Assembly (NCBI RefSeq): GCF_040659735.1
Contig: NZ_JBFANZ010000015.1
Coordinates: 69,238 to 133,237, forward strand
Direction of reading: 5' to 3'
Source: Micromonospora_I sp040659735
Lineage (GTDB): Bacteria > Actinomycetota > Actinomycetes > Mycobacteriales > Micromonosporaceae
DNA length: 64,000 nucleotides
Positions 1-9,793 of the stretch are shown here, one piece after another. How positions within the stretch are numbered: position 1 is the stretch's first letter; each line of letters begins with the position of its first letter. Made by a program: the position numbers and the translations under genes. Below the pieces are notes generated by a model. It ran no database searches and was not told where the DNA came from. It worked only from the letters and a program-made list of their open reading frames with translations.

Positions 1-28
1 ACTGTCGTGTCGCCCGCGCCGATGGTGC

Positions 29-640
29 TCAGTGAGTGCCGGTCCCGGTGAGGACGCCGGACTCGAGGATGATCACGGCGCCGATGAGCATGAAGACGCC
101 GGGCACGATCCAGTGTCCGTAGCGCTCGACCACCGTGATGACGTTCTTGTGCGAGCCGAGCCAGGAGCCGGCTAGGCACCAGGCGGCGATCCCGATGGTG
201 AACACGGCGACGGTGATCAGGCTGTTGGTCAGGCCGATGGTGCGGAACATGGGGGTGTAGACGGAGATGTTGTCCGCTCCGTTGGCGATCGTGATCCCGG
301 CGACCGAGATTAGCCCGGTCGCGACTGCCGGCGAGGGTTGTTCGTTGTCGCCTCGGCTGCGGATCGCCGCGATCAGTCCCTTGACGCCGAGGGCGAAGGG
401 GATCAGGCCGAGGAGGCCGACCCACCGGTCGGGGACGATGGTCAGGCCGAGGGCCGCGACGGCGGAGATGGCGACGAGCAGGGCGACGCCGGCGTACTGA
501 CCGGTCCAGATCTGCCAGGGGCGAGGTTTGCCGGTGGCTCGGAAGGACAGGAAGAGCACGGTGAGCACGATGATGTCGTCGATGTTGGTGCCGGCGAACA
601 CGGCCACCGCGGCCCCGATGGTTCCGAGCGCATCTCCCAT
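29..640 (-). CDS. CadD-family cadmium resistance transporter-like membrane protein
   Basis: This 203-residue membrane protein is predicted to export cadmium or another small cation or solute across the cytoplasmic membrane. It has about six hydrophobic segments. The N-terminal stretch GTNIDDIIVLTVLF and the mid-protein ANGADNISVYTPMF are the paired Asp-containing repeats typical of the CadD family (PF03596), whose members are usually about 200 residues, so the gene looks full length. The ATG at 640 is used. A TAGAGT hexamer (complement of 649-654) lies 8 bases before it, which fits a leaderless or nearly leaderless transcript. It diverges from the secreted peptidase. The substrate cannot be read from sequence; family membership is strong, the metal is inferred. 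Confidence 0.85.
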   Translation of the reverse strand: MGDALGTIGAAVAVFAGTNIDDIIVLTVLFLSFRATGKPRPWQIWTGQYAGVALLVAISAVAALGLTIVPDRWVGLLGLIPFALGVKGLIAAIRSRGDNEQPSPAVATGLISVAGITIANGADNISVYTPMFRTIGLTNSLITVAVFTIGIAAWCLAGSWLGSHKNVITVVERYGHWIVPGVFMLIGAVIILESGVLTGTGTH

Positions 641-938
641 GATCGAGGACTCTAGTTCGGTGGTCCGTGGCCTTCGCGGCTACCGCGGGTGACCAGCGCG
701 GTGCGCCGCGTCGACGGTGCCCGTGCAGACGGAGCGGCGGCCGGACGCGGCCTGGTGCTCGACGGGGACTGCCCCCGGTTGTCGGGTAACACGGGCGCCG
801 ATCGTTGATTTTCGGTGCGCGTATCCGACGTCGACGCATGGGGATGCATGCATATTTAGATGTTCGACCCATGTCGCGACGGCGACGGTTCCTGATCGGA
901 TGCCAGAACGGTATCAGTCGATCAACCAAGGAGGCATC
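641..938. other. Divergent intergenic region, no gene seen
   Basis: About 300 bases separate the CadD-like gene and the M36 peptidase. They hold the leaderless-type promoter of the transporter and a relatively AT-rich patch near 838-865 containing overlapping GATGCATGCAT. The open frame running upstream from the peptidase (717-938) has no signal peptide or recognisable domain, so it is read as untranslated leader. Confidence 0.5.
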
Positions 939-3872
939 GTGCGCACACCATCGCGTGCGTCCGCCGGGACCACAGCGCTGCTGGTCGCAGCCGCGCTGGT
1001 CCTGGCCGCCGGATCCGGCAGCCAGGCGGCACCAGGGGGCCGACCGGCGGCCGAAGCCGAGCCAGTACAAGTCCCGGGCGACCATGCCCAGGACAAGAGC
1101 AGGGACAACCGCAAGGGCAGGGTGTCGCCCACGGCGCGGCAGCGGGACCGGGCCGACGCGCTCGGCGCCCGGGCCCGCTGGACCTCGTTCGGCACGCCCT
1201 CGACGCTCACCTCCACCGGCAAGCCTCTGGCGACCGGCCTACCGGCCGAGCCCGTCGCCGGCGCCCGCGCCTACGTCGACGCCAACCGCGAGCTGCTGGG
1301 CCTCTCCGCGGACGGCGCCCAGTCGCTGGAGCTGCTGACCGTCGCGCCGATGGGCGAGGGTGCCACCGTCCTGTTCCGGCAACGCTTCGGAGATCTCCCG
1401 GCGGCGGTCGACGGCATCCTCTCCGTCGGACTGCGTAAGGGGACCGTCTGGCACGTCTCCTCGTCGCTGGCCCGCGATGGCGCGGCGCCCGCACCGGCGA
1501 CCTTGTCGCAGACGCGGGCCGAGGAGATCGCCAGGAGCGACGCCGGCCTGCCTGCGGCGCGGATCCTCCGTACCCAGTTGGTGGCCGTGCCGACCGCCGA
1601 CCGCGGCCCCCGGGCGGCCTATCAGGTCGTGCTCGGCGCCGACCTGTCCGGTGCGGAGCCGGAAGCCTTCACCAGCTACGTCGACGGGCGCGACGGAGAT
1701 GTGCTGGTGCGGGAGAACCTGGTGGACCACCACGGCGACAACCCGGAGTGGGAGGTCTTCCCCAACTCGCCGTCGACCGACTACTCGTCGAAAGACACCC
1801 GGGACCGCTGGTGCTTCGCGCCGAGACCGGGCTGTGACGAGGTGGTCCGCACCTCCGCCTCGCCGCTGCCCTGGGACGTCGACCCGGTGACCGGCCAGTC
1901 GACCAACACGACCCGCGGCAACAACGCGATCGCGGTGCACAACTGGTTCAGCAACGACGCGTTGACCGTCGGCACCGAGACGGCGACCGCGCGGCCGAAC
2001 CGCGACTACCGGTACCCGTGGACGAACCAGTGGTACGAACAGAAGTGCAACCCGGAGGTGTTCAACTCGCCTCAGCGCAACGACCTCGACGCGGCCCGGG
2101 CCAACCTGTTCGCCATGCACAACCGCATGCACGACTGGTCCTACCACCTCGGCTTCACCGAGGCCACCTGGAACATGCAGAACGACAACTCCGGCCGGGG
2201 CGGCCTCGGCAACGACCCGGAGCAGGGCAACGCGCAGGCCGGTGGGGTCAGCGGCGGGCCGCCGGACTTCGCGGCCCGCGACAACGCCAACCAGATCACC
2301 TTCCCCGACGGCGTCGCTCCGATCACCAACATGTACCTGTGGCAGCCGATCGCCGGTTCCTTCTACGCCCCCTGTGTGGACGGTGACTACGACATGTCGG
2401 TCATCGCCCACGAGTACACCCACGCGATCACCAACCGGATGATCGCCGGCCCGAGCGCCGGGGTCAGCTCGCCGCAGGGGATGAGCGAGAGCTGGTCCGA
2501 CCAGCTCGCTATGGAGTACCTCTACGAGCACGGGTACGCCCCGGCGGGCCGCCGCGGCTTCACCATCGGCGAGTACGCCACCGGCGACGCGGGCGCCGGC
2601 ATCCGCAACTACAACATGAGCGTCAGCCCGCTCAACTACAGCCACATCGACTACGACTTCGTCGGGCTGCAGGTGCACGCCTCGGGCGAGGTGTGGAGCG
2701 CCACCAACGTCGACATCCGCAGCGCGATGATGCGGCGCTACGGCGCCGGCAACTCGCTCCTGCAGAAGGCGTGCGCGAAGGGCATCGTCCCGGTCACCGC
2801 CTGCCCCGGCAACCGGCGCTGGATTCAGCTCGTGTTCGACTCGTTCCTGCTGATGGCGGTCAGTCAGGTCAGCATGGTCGACGCTCGGGACGCGATGCTC
2901 GCCGCCGACCGGATCCGCTTCGGCGGAGCGAACCAGGACCTGCTCTGGAACGCGTTCGCGCAGCGCGGCCTCGGCGAGGGCGCCAGCAGCATCGGGCACA
3001 CCGACGTCGACCCGGTGCCGAGCTTCGCGTCGCCGCACGCCAAGGAGGCGACGGTGCGGTTCCGGCCGGTGGGCGACCGTGCGGCCATCGCGGGTGCGCA
3101 GTTGTTCGTCGGCGACTACCAGGCCCGGGCGGTGCCGGTGGCCGACACGGATCCGGCGACCGCGCTGACCGGCGAGGTCAAGCTGGTGCCGGGCACGTAC
3201 GAGTTCGTCGCCCGGGCGCCGGGACGCGGACATGTCCGGCTCGGCCCGGTCACCGTCAAGGCCGGCCAGGTACGCGACCTTCCGGTGGAGATGCGCCTCA
3301 ATCTGGCCTCGGGCGCGGCCGGCGCAGCAGTCTCCGGTGACGGCATCAACCTCGACAAGGTCGTCGACGACGATGAGGCGACGAACTGGGCGTCGCTCAA
3401 CAGTCCGGTCGCGGGCAAGCAGGTGACGGTTGACCTGGCCGGTGGCGCCCAGCAGGTGGGTCGGGTCCAGGTCAGCGCGATGCTGAGGCCGACGATTCCG
3501 ACCGACGCCGACAACGGCAACCAGAGCCGGTTCTCCGCGCTGCGGCAGTTCCGGGTCCTCGCCTGCGAGGCGAAGGGTGCTGTCACCTGTTCGGCCACGG
3601 CCGACTTCCGCCCGGTCTACACCAGCCCGGTCGACGCGTTCCCCTCGGTCGCGCCACGCCCCCGGGCGCCGGAGCTGATCATCCGGTCGTTCGACATCCC
3701 CCGCACCACGGCGACCCACCTGCGGTTCGAGGTGGTCACCAACCAGTGCACCGGGGCCCCGGACTACGCCGGCGAGCAGGACGCCGACCCGCGCGCCAAC
3801 ACCGACTGCACGACGGCGAGCCCACAGGCGCTGAACGTGCGCGTGGCGGAGTTCCAGGCGTTCGCCAAGTAA
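939..3872 (+). CDS. Secreted M36 (fungalysin-type) zinc metallopeptidase
   Basis: This is an exported endopeptidase for extracellular protein breakdown. From the GTG at 939 (AAGGAGG at 928-934) it is 977 residues, with an immediate signal peptide (VRTPSRASAGTTALLVAAAL). An FTP-type propeptide region follows. The catalytic zinc site is HEYTH at residues 491-495, with the third ligand probably Glu517 in the SESWSD motif. This arrangement marks family M36. The C-terminal part (about 700-977) is beta-rich; the segment NLDKVVDDDEATNWASL resembles a discoidin/F5-8C-like surface-binding module. The frame is open further upstream to 717, but that extension places over 70 non-signal residues before the leader and is rejected. 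It appears monocistronic, ending in a hairpin. Confidence 0.93.
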   Translation: MRTPSRASAGTTALLVAAALVLAAGSGSQAAPGGRPAAEAEPVQVPGDHAQDKSRDNRKGRVSPTARQRDRADALGARARWTSFGTPSTLTSTGKPLATGLPAEPVAGARAYVDANRELLGLSADGAQSLELLTVAPMGEGATVLFRQRFGDLPAAVDGILSVGLRKGTVWHVSSSLARDGAAPAPATLSQTRAEEIARSDAGLPAARILRTQLVAVPTADRGPRAAYQVVLGADLSGAEPEAFTSYVDGRDGDVLVRENLVDHHGDNPEWEVFPNSPSTDYSSKDTRDRWCFAPRPGCDEVVRTSASPLPWDVDPVTGQSTNTTRGNNAIAVHNWFSNDALTVGTETATARPNRDYRYPWTNQWYEQKCNPEVFNSPQRNDLDAARANLFAMHNRMHDWSYHLGFTEATWNMQNDNSGRGGLGNDPEQGNAQAGGVSGGPPDFAARDNANQITFPDGVAPITNMYLWQPIAGSFYAPCVDGDYDMSVIAHEYTHAITNRMIAGPSAGVSSPQGMSESWSDQLAMEYLYEHGYAPAGRRGFTIGEYATGDAGAGIRNYNMSVSPLNYSHIDYDFVGLQVHASGEVWSATNVDIRSAMMRRYGAGNSLLQKACAKGIVPVTACPGNRRWIQLVFDSFLLMAVSQVSMVDARDAMLAADRIRFGGANQDLLWNAFAQRGLGEGASSIGHTDVDPVPSFASPHAKEATVRFRPVGDRAAIAGAQLFVGDYQARAVPVADTDPATALTGEVKLVPGTYEFVARAPGRGHVRLGPVTVKAGQVRDLPVEMRLNLASGAAGAAVSGDGINLDKVVDDDEATNWASLNSPVAGKQVTVDLAGGAQQVGRVQVSAMLRPTIPTDADNGNQSRFSALRQFRVLACEAKGAVTCSATADFRPVYTSPVDAFPSVAPRPRAPELIIRSFDIPRTTATHLRFEVVTNQCTGAPDYAGEQDADPRANTDCTTASPQALNVRVAEFQAFAK

Positions 3873-3893
3873 CCCGACGAACGGGATAAGGCC

Positions 3894-3921
3894 AGGGGGC
3901 GTACCGGAAGGTGCGCCCCCT
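3894..3921 (+). terminator. Hairpin terminator after the M36 gene
   Basis: AGGGGGCGTACC (3894-3905) pairs with GGTGCGCCCCCT (3910-3921) across a GGAA loop, with one G-U pair. No U-tract follows, as is usual for actinomycete terminators. It starts 21 bases after the peptidase stop. Confidence 0.7.
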
Positions 3922-4117
3922 GCGCCGTCCGAGCTCTCGTATCTGGCCCGAACTAACATCCGTCGGCTCGAGAGCTGGCCTCCGGCCAACGACTCGGCGT
4001 GAGGAGCGGCTGTGAGCAGGGCGGCGGCGACGGGCGCACGGAGCGAGCAGATCCCCGCCGCTTGACAGAACCCCTAGGGACACCTCCCCAGCGGCATCTC
4101 ACACGGCGGCTGCCGTA

Positions 4118-4753
4118 CTAGCCGTCGCAGGTGCTGGCGAGGCCGGCGAGCAGCACGCGCAGCCCGTACTCGAATTGCTGGTCGTGGTCCTGCTTGGCGA
4201 GTTCCGCGCCGACCTCGCGGACGGTGGGCAGGAGTCGGCCGACGGAGACCTCGTTCAGCGAGCCCTCGGGCGGCTGGGCCGCGGGGTGGCTGCCGAAGTA
4301 GTCGCGGAGCTCGAACTGCAGGCTGCCCAGGACGTACGCGGTGACGATCCGGTACGCGCGGGCGGTCTCGGCGGGGTCGAATCCGGCGGCGCGCAGGGCG
4401 CGGAAGCCGCCCTCGACGAAGGCGAGCGCATCCGGGGTACGGGGCGGAAAGCGTCCGATCAGCGGGGCGGCGTTCGGGTGCCGCAGCGCGCTGCGCCGTA
4501 GCGCGCACATCATGTGTCGGATCACCGCCTGCCAGTCGAGCGTGGCGGCGGGCGGCTCGACCTCGCCGAACAGCAGTTGGGTGACCGCCTCCAGCACCGT
4601 GTCCTTGTCGGGGAAGTGGTGGTAGACCGCCATCGGTCCGGTGCCGAGTTCGGTGGCGAGGCGGCGCATGGTCAGGCCGTCGATGCCCTCGGCGTCGATG
4701 ACGGTGAGCGCGGCGGACGCGATGGAACGTTCGGTCAGTCGCCGTACGGCCAT
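4118..4753 (-). CDS. TetR-family transcriptional regulator
   Basis: This 211-residue DNA-binding repressor has an N-terminal helix-turn-helix (residues about 8-55, with LTMRRLATELGTGPMAVYHHFPDKDTV in two adjoining helices) and a C-terminal helical ligand/dimerisation domain resembling the TetR_C_1 class. It is transcribed away from the chemoreceptor gene. A perfect inverted repeat between the two genes (4784-4802) is 30 bases upstream of its ATG and is the obvious operator, so it probably represses itself and possibly the chemoreceptor. The ligand is unknown. The ATG at 4753 fits the family start (short arm before the first helix). Confidence 0.93.
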   Translation of the reverse strand: MAVRRLTERSIASAALTVIDAEGIDGLTMRRLATELGTGPMAVYHHFPDKDTVLEAVTQLLFGEVEPPAATLDWQAVIRHMMCALRRSALRHPNAAPLIGRFPPRTPDALAFVEGGFRALRAAGFDPAETARAYRIVTAYVLGSLQFELRDYFGSHPAAQPPEGSLNEVSVGRLLPTVREVGAELAKQDHDQQFEYGLRVLLAGLASTCDG

Positions 4754-4783
4754 ATCGACCCTTTCTGTACAACCGAAATTCCT

Positions 4784-4802
4784 AAACGTACGGCGTACGT
4801 TT
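4784..4802. promoter_or_regulatory. TetR operator: perfect 8-3-8 inverted repeat
   Basis: AAACGTAC-GGC-GTACGTTT is a perfect palindrome in the 116-base tetR/chemoreceptor intergenic region. Its size and position are typical for a TetR-dimer operator. Binding by the adjacent regulator is inferred. Confidence 0.75.
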
Positions 4803-4869
4803 CCGACGGTACGGGCGAATCAATTCCTCGGGCGCGCCCCGACCCCGTACCTCCACCAAAGGTGATGCC

Positions 4870-6501
4870 ATGTCCGCTCACTTCTCCACACCGCCCGATC
4901 GCCATGCACGCGGGCTCCTGGCACGCCTGATCGGCGATCGTTCGCTCAACACAAAGATTTTGCTGATCATTGGTGTGATGACGGCGGTCGCTGGAACCAT
5001 CGGCGTGTTGTCGGTCAACCGGATGAGCCAACTGAACGACGAGGTCACGCAGGTCTACGAGAGCGGCCTGCTGCCCGTCCAGCGCATCGACAAGGTGATG
5101 CTGGACATCGCCGAGGGACGCCGCAACGTGCTCAACCACGCCGTGGCGCTGTCCGACGAGGACAAGGACACGTACGAGGAGACGATCCGGAAGCTGGACG
5201 ACCAGCTCAATACCGACCTCGACGCGTACGCGTCGAACACCACGGTGGCCCAGCTGGTTCCGCAGGTGCGTGAGGCGTGGGCGAACTACGCGAAGGTCCG
5301 CGACGAACAGATGTTGCCGGCGAGCCGGCGGGACGACATGGCCGGGTTCTCGAAGATCCGCGACGAGGTTGCCGCGCCGCATGCCCAAAAGGCGGCGGAG
5401 ACCGCGCAGCAGATCGCCGATGCGGAGAGCGTCGACGCGAAGCGGCGCCTGGACAAGGCGCGCGCGGCGTACTCGTCGGCCCGCACCACGACGATCGTGG
5501 TCCTGGTCACCGGTGTGTTGATCGCGCTGGTGTTCGGCCTCTACATCGCCCGGATGATCGTTGAGGCGGTCCGCAAGGTGGCACATGTGGCGGAGGGCCT
5601 CGCCGAGGGGGACCTCACGCGCAGCGCCGGGGTGCGGCAGCGCGACGAGGTCGGCCGCATGGCCGGCCAGCTCGACACGGCCACGCACCGGCTGCGGGAG
5701 GCCATCGGCCGGATCGGCGGCAACAGCGAGACGCTCGCGGGCGCCGCCCAGGAGCTGTCCGCGGTGAGCACGCAGATCGCCGGCAGCGCCGACGAGGTCA
5801 GCGGGCGGGCCGGCGCGGTGGCGGCCGCCGCGGAGCAGGTCTCGCGCAATGTGGAGACGGTGTCGGCCGGCGCCGAGGAGATGGGCGCGTCGATCCGCGA
5901 GATCGCCAACAACGCGACCGACGCCGCCAGGGTGGCCCAGACCGCGGTCGAGGTCACGGAGTCCGCGAACGCGACCGTGACCAAGCTCGGCGAGTCCAGC
6001 GGCGAGATCGGGAACGTGGTCAAGCTGATTACCTCGATCGCCGAGCAGACCAACCTGCTGGCGCTCAACGCCACGATCGAGGCGGCCCGCGCCGGCGAGC
6101 TCGGCAAGGGCTTCGCCGTCGTCGCCAGCGAGGTCAAGGACCTGGCGCAGGCGACCTCGCGGGCGACCGAGGACATCTCCGGGAAGATCGGGGCGATCCA
6201 GGGCGACGCGCAGGCGGCGGTGGAGGCGATCCGGCGCATCGCCGAGGTCATTGACAAGATCGACGGCTACTCGTCCACTATCGCCTCCGCGGTCGAGGAG
6301 CAGACCGCGACGACCAGCGAGATCAGCCGTAACGTCGCGGAGGCCGCGAGCGGCACCACCGAGATCGCTCAGAACGTCACGAACGTCGCGACGGCCGCCG
6401 GGGCGACCAGTCTCGGAGTCGGCGAGTCCCGCAAGGCCGCGGAGCAGTTGGCGCAGATGTCCAGCGAGCTGCAGCAGCTGGTTGCCGGGTTCCGGATCTG
6501 A
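4870..6501 (+). CDS. Methyl-accepting chemotaxis protein
   Basis: This 543-residue transmembrane chemoreceptor would sense an extracellular cue and signal to a CheA kinase. The order is: first membrane helix at about 29-49, an external four-helix-bundle-like sensor of about 160 residues, second membrane helix at about 208-229, a HAMP domain at about 230-283, and a long cytoplasmic signalling coiled coil. The coil contains the conserved hairpin tip (EQTNLLALNATIEAARAGE) and GKGFAVVASEVKDLA. The ATG at 4870 follows AAAGGTGAT. No che genes lie in the window, so its partner is elsewhere. Lone receptors are common in non-flagellated or sporangial actinomycetes, and the TetR operator between this gene and tetR suggests ligand-controlled expression. 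Confidence 0.95.
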   Translation: MSAHFSTPPDRHARGLLARLIGDRSLNTKILLIIGVMTAVAGTIGVLSVNRMSQLNDEVTQVYESGLLPVQRIDKVMLDIAEGRRNVLNHAVALSDEDKDTYEETIRKLDDQLNTDLDAYASNTTVAQLVPQVREAWANYAKVRDEQMLPASRRDDMAGFSKIRDEVAAPHAQKAAETAQQIADAESVDAKRRLDKARAAYSSARTTTIVVLVTGVLIALVFGLYIARMIVEAVRKVAHVAEGLAEGDLTRSAGVRQRDEVGRMAGQLDTATHRLREAIGRIGGNSETLAGAAQELSAVSTQIAGSADEVSGRAGAVAAAAEQVSRNVETVSAGAEEMGASIREIANNATDAARVAQTAVEVTESANATVTKLGESSGEIGNVVKLITSIAEQTNLLALNATIEAARAGELGKGFAVVASEVKDLAQATSRATEDISGKIGAIQGDAQAAVEAIRRIAEVIDKIDGYSSTIASAVEEQTATTSEISRNVAEAASGTTEIAQNVTNVATAAGATSLGVGESRKAAEQLAQMSSELQQLVAGFRI

Positions 6502-6506
6502 CGTAC

Positions 6507-6538
6507 GCCGGGGGCGGCGTTCCGCGCCGTCCCCCGGC
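6507..6538 (+). terminator. Hairpin terminator after the chemoreceptor gene
   Basis: GCCGGGGG-CGGCG (6507-6519) pairs with CGCCG-T-CCCCCGGC (6525-6538), with one bulged T, starting 5 bases after the stop codon. Confidence 0.7.
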
Positions 6539-6667
6539 CACTGCCGACCTGACGCGGCGGGCGCGGCCGACGACTGTCACGCGGCGATGGCCGGCACGCC
6601 ATGGGTGGCTTGGACCGGGTCAGGGCTCTCGCGGTGTCGAACGCGAACTGTTGATCAAGGTGCCCGA

Positions 6668-6910
6668 TCAAGGATCGGTCGGCTCCGGGATGCTCTGGAA
6701 GCCGCTCGCGCGAGTGAGATAGGACCGTGTGCCGCGCCGGACGATGTCTCCGCGCACGGAAACCTGCAGCATCTCCTGATGGGCGCGAACCGCCGTCTCG
6801 TAGTCGCTGCCGGCAAGCTCCACCCAGATCCGTCGCAGCCGATCGTCGCCTTCAGTCGTGCCGGCGACGGTCACCTCGCCTGCCGCGGACCCCTCGCGAT
6901 AGAGCCACAC
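6668..6910 (-). pseudogene. C-terminal remnant of an actinobacterial conserved protein
   Basis: The minus strand carries a coding-like frame ending at 6668. Its tail (WLYREGSAAGEVTVAG, then HQEMLQVSVRGDIVRRG) resembles a C-terminal beta-rich module that I recall from actinobacterial hypothetical proteins of several hundred residues. The frame stays open beyond the GTG at 6910 to about 7050, but the sense-like sequence fades near 6990, just where a different coding remnant begins on the other strand. I read it as the stump of a gene cut by a rearrangement, although a short functional gene starting at 6910 (80 residues) is possible. No function is assigned. Confidence 0.45.
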
Positions 6911-6992
6911 GACGTTACCGACGACCAGCGAGTCTTCTTCGGCGGAGCGTGCCCGCAGTTCCTGTGCGGCCGACGCGTGGCTGCGCCTCAGA

Positions 6993-7175
6993 AGCGGTAG
7001 GCAGTTGCCCCAGGACGTGACGCTGCTGGAGCATGAGCTGGCCGAATCTCGCTACTATCGCGATCATCCGGGCGCTACCTATCAGGAGGCGCACGCGGCG
7101 GCCAACGAGATGTCCAACTGGCAACGGCAGATTCCTGATCCGACGTTCGAAGACTTTGCGGAGCCCTGGGGGTAA
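6993..7175 (+). pseudogene. C-terminal remnant of a polymorphic-toxin-like protein
   Basis: A plus-strand frame ending at the TAA 7173-7175 encodes about 60 residues with a recognisable tail: RQLPQDVTLLEHELAES, then HPGATYQEAHAAANEMSNW. HELAE followed by ATYxEAHxxAN and a Trp is a pattern I associate with the extreme C terminus of Rhs/polymorphic toxins in actinomycetes. There is no start codon with a Shine-Dalgarno and nothing of the long N-terminal scaffold, so only the toxin tip survives. It abuts the tail of an unrelated minus-strand gene. The small gene 5 bases downstream would be its immunity partner. The family assignment rests on motif memory only. Confidence 0.5.
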
Positions 7176-7180
7176 CGGCA

Positions 7181-7411
7181 GTGGGCATGATGGTGACCGC
7201 TCGGAAGCTGGTGGATGGGCCCGGCGAGGTGCGCTATGAGTTCGGCTTCGACAGGGATTTCAATCGTGTGCTGGTAATCGACAAGGAGACGTGGGAGGTG
7301 CGCGCGGAGGACGGCAACTTCGACGCCGCCGCCGGAGCAATCTCCTCGAAGATCAAAAAGGCGTGGCGCGAAAGCGGCGACTTCCCGCCCGGTGCTCTCT
7401 TCGCAAGCTGA
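7181..7411 (+). CDS. Small protein, probable immunity protein of the degraded toxin
   Basis: This 76-residue acidic cytoplasmic protein starts at the GTG 7181, with a G-rich run (7168-7172) as weak ribosome-binding site. It has no signal or membrane segment. The sequence (RYEFGFDRDFNRVLVIDKE, then GAISSKIKKAWRESGDFPPG) looks like an intact, selected small protein. Its place 5 bases behind the toxin-like tail, same strand, is the standard toxin-then-immunity order. If this reading is right, the immunity gene has outlived its toxin and could still protect against toxin from neighbours. Function is inferred from context only. Confidence 0.6.
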   Translation: MGMMVTARKLVDGPGEVRYEFGFDRDFNRVLVIDKETWEVRAEDGNFDAAAGAISSKIKKAWRESGDFPPGALFAS

Positions 7412-7797
7412 CCGCGCCGCGAATCGGGCTCACGTCTCATACCGGATTACCATCGGTCGATGCGGCAATTCCGTCGTGTGGATGGCCGTAGGTGCGGCCG
7501 TTCTGGATCTATACGGGATTTTCGCGGGGGTAGACCATTCAGTTCGGGTCGCGTTGCTTTCCCTGACCGGCACCGATCAGGTTGCTGACAGGATCTCCTT
7601 GGCCCTCCGTGTCCGCCGTGTCGATCAGATCGCGGGACGCTCATACACGCTGACGCCCGACGAGATCACTTGCCCAACCCCAACACGGGCACGTGTCCGG
7701 TAGATCGAAATATAGACATCTTGACGAGGCGATGAACTTCTGAGTAGCGTCTCACTACGTTTCTGGAAAGTTTCCTAACTGTTTGGGGAGACGCCAC
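7412..7797 (+). promoter_or_regulatory. Chitinase upstream region with promoter and palindrome
   Basis: No convincing gene lies in these 386 bases; a 103-codon frame at 7392-7703 has no ribosome-binding site or protein-like composition. Near the chitinase, TTGACG (7721-7726) and TAGCGT (7745-7750), spaced by 18 bases, form a plausible housekeeping promoter. Between it and the gene lies GGAAAGTTTCC (7765-7775), a perfect odd-centred palindrome suited to a repressor operator, followed by the GGGGAG ribosome-binding site at 7785-7790. Confidence 0.55.
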
Positions 7798-9429
<1,632 letters not shown>

Positions 9430-9448
9430 GCCAACGCAGCCGCAGGCA

Positions 9449-9483
9449 GGGGCGGGGAGTCGGCGTTGCCGGCTCCCCGCCCC
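9449..9483 (+). terminator. Strong hairpin terminator after the chitinase
   Basis: GGGGCGGGGAG-T-CGGC (9449-9464) pairs with GCCG-G-CTCCCCGCCCC (9468-9483) across a GTT loop, with one internal mismatch. It starts 19 bases after the stop codon. Confidence 0.85.
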
Positions 9484-9533
9484 GCTGCGTATATCGGTGG
9501 CCCGGATCGACGCTCCTGGCTACCGTGATCGGC

Positions 9534-9632
9534 ATGTTCGCCACGGTTGGATTCGCGCGCCCCGCAGGCACCTGCCTGCCCGGCGCCGTCGCCGTGTGCG
9601 TGGGACGGCTGGATAACGGCGCGCGAGGCTGA
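9534..9632 (+). CDS. Leader ORF upstream of the second EF-Tu gene
   Basis: A 32-codon frame starts at the ATG 9534 and stops with TGA at 9630-9632, the last base being the first base of a long hairpin. It has no Shine-Dalgarno, but TACCGT (9521-9526) lies 7 bases upstream, the spacing used for leaderless transcripts elsewhere in this window. The peptide begins MFATVGFARPAG and includes two Cys and several Val/Gly. It has no recognisable domain, and its value is probably in being translated. Small size makes this tentative. Confidence 0.4.
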   Translation: MFATVGFARPAGTCLPGAVAVCVGRLDNGARG

Positions 9633-9745
9633 CCCTCCTCCCGGACCAGCAGAACCCACGGAGGAGGGTGGCCCGGATTCCCGGCGCCACCTGATCGTGG
9701 TGTCCGGACGCGCGGTTCTGGCGCGGTCGACTCAGGGGTGGCGCC
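9632..9745 (+). promoter_or_regulatory. Structured tuf2 leader with mutually exclusive hairpins
   Basis: Three hairpins can be drawn. A: ACCCTCCTCC (9632-9641) with GGAGGAGGGT (9660-9669). B: GGTGGC-CCGG (9667-9676) with CCGG-C-GCCACC (9681-9691), loop ATTC. C: GGCGCCACC (9683-9691) with GGTGGCGCC (9737-9745). B shares bases with the right arm of A and the left arm of C, so A plus C excludes B. The EF-Tu ribosome-binding site (GAGG, 9783-9786) follows. The arrangement looks like a translation-coupled attenuator; no U-tract is present. Confidence 0.5.
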
Positions 9746-9793
9746 CCGGCCGCGTACGTCGTCCGCCAACCGTCTCTCCTTTGAGGACGCATC

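Noticed and set aside
717..938. N-terminal extension of the M36 peptidase
   Set aside because: It would place 74 non-signal residues before a clear signal peptide; GTG 939 has a strong ribosome-binding site.
1239..3989. 916-codon open frame antisense to the M36 gene
   Set aside because: Shadow of the peptidase; repetitive Arg/Gly/Val content.
7392..7703. 103-codon gene upstream of the chitinase
   Set aside because: No ribosome-binding site, overlaps the preceding gene end, no protein-like pattern.
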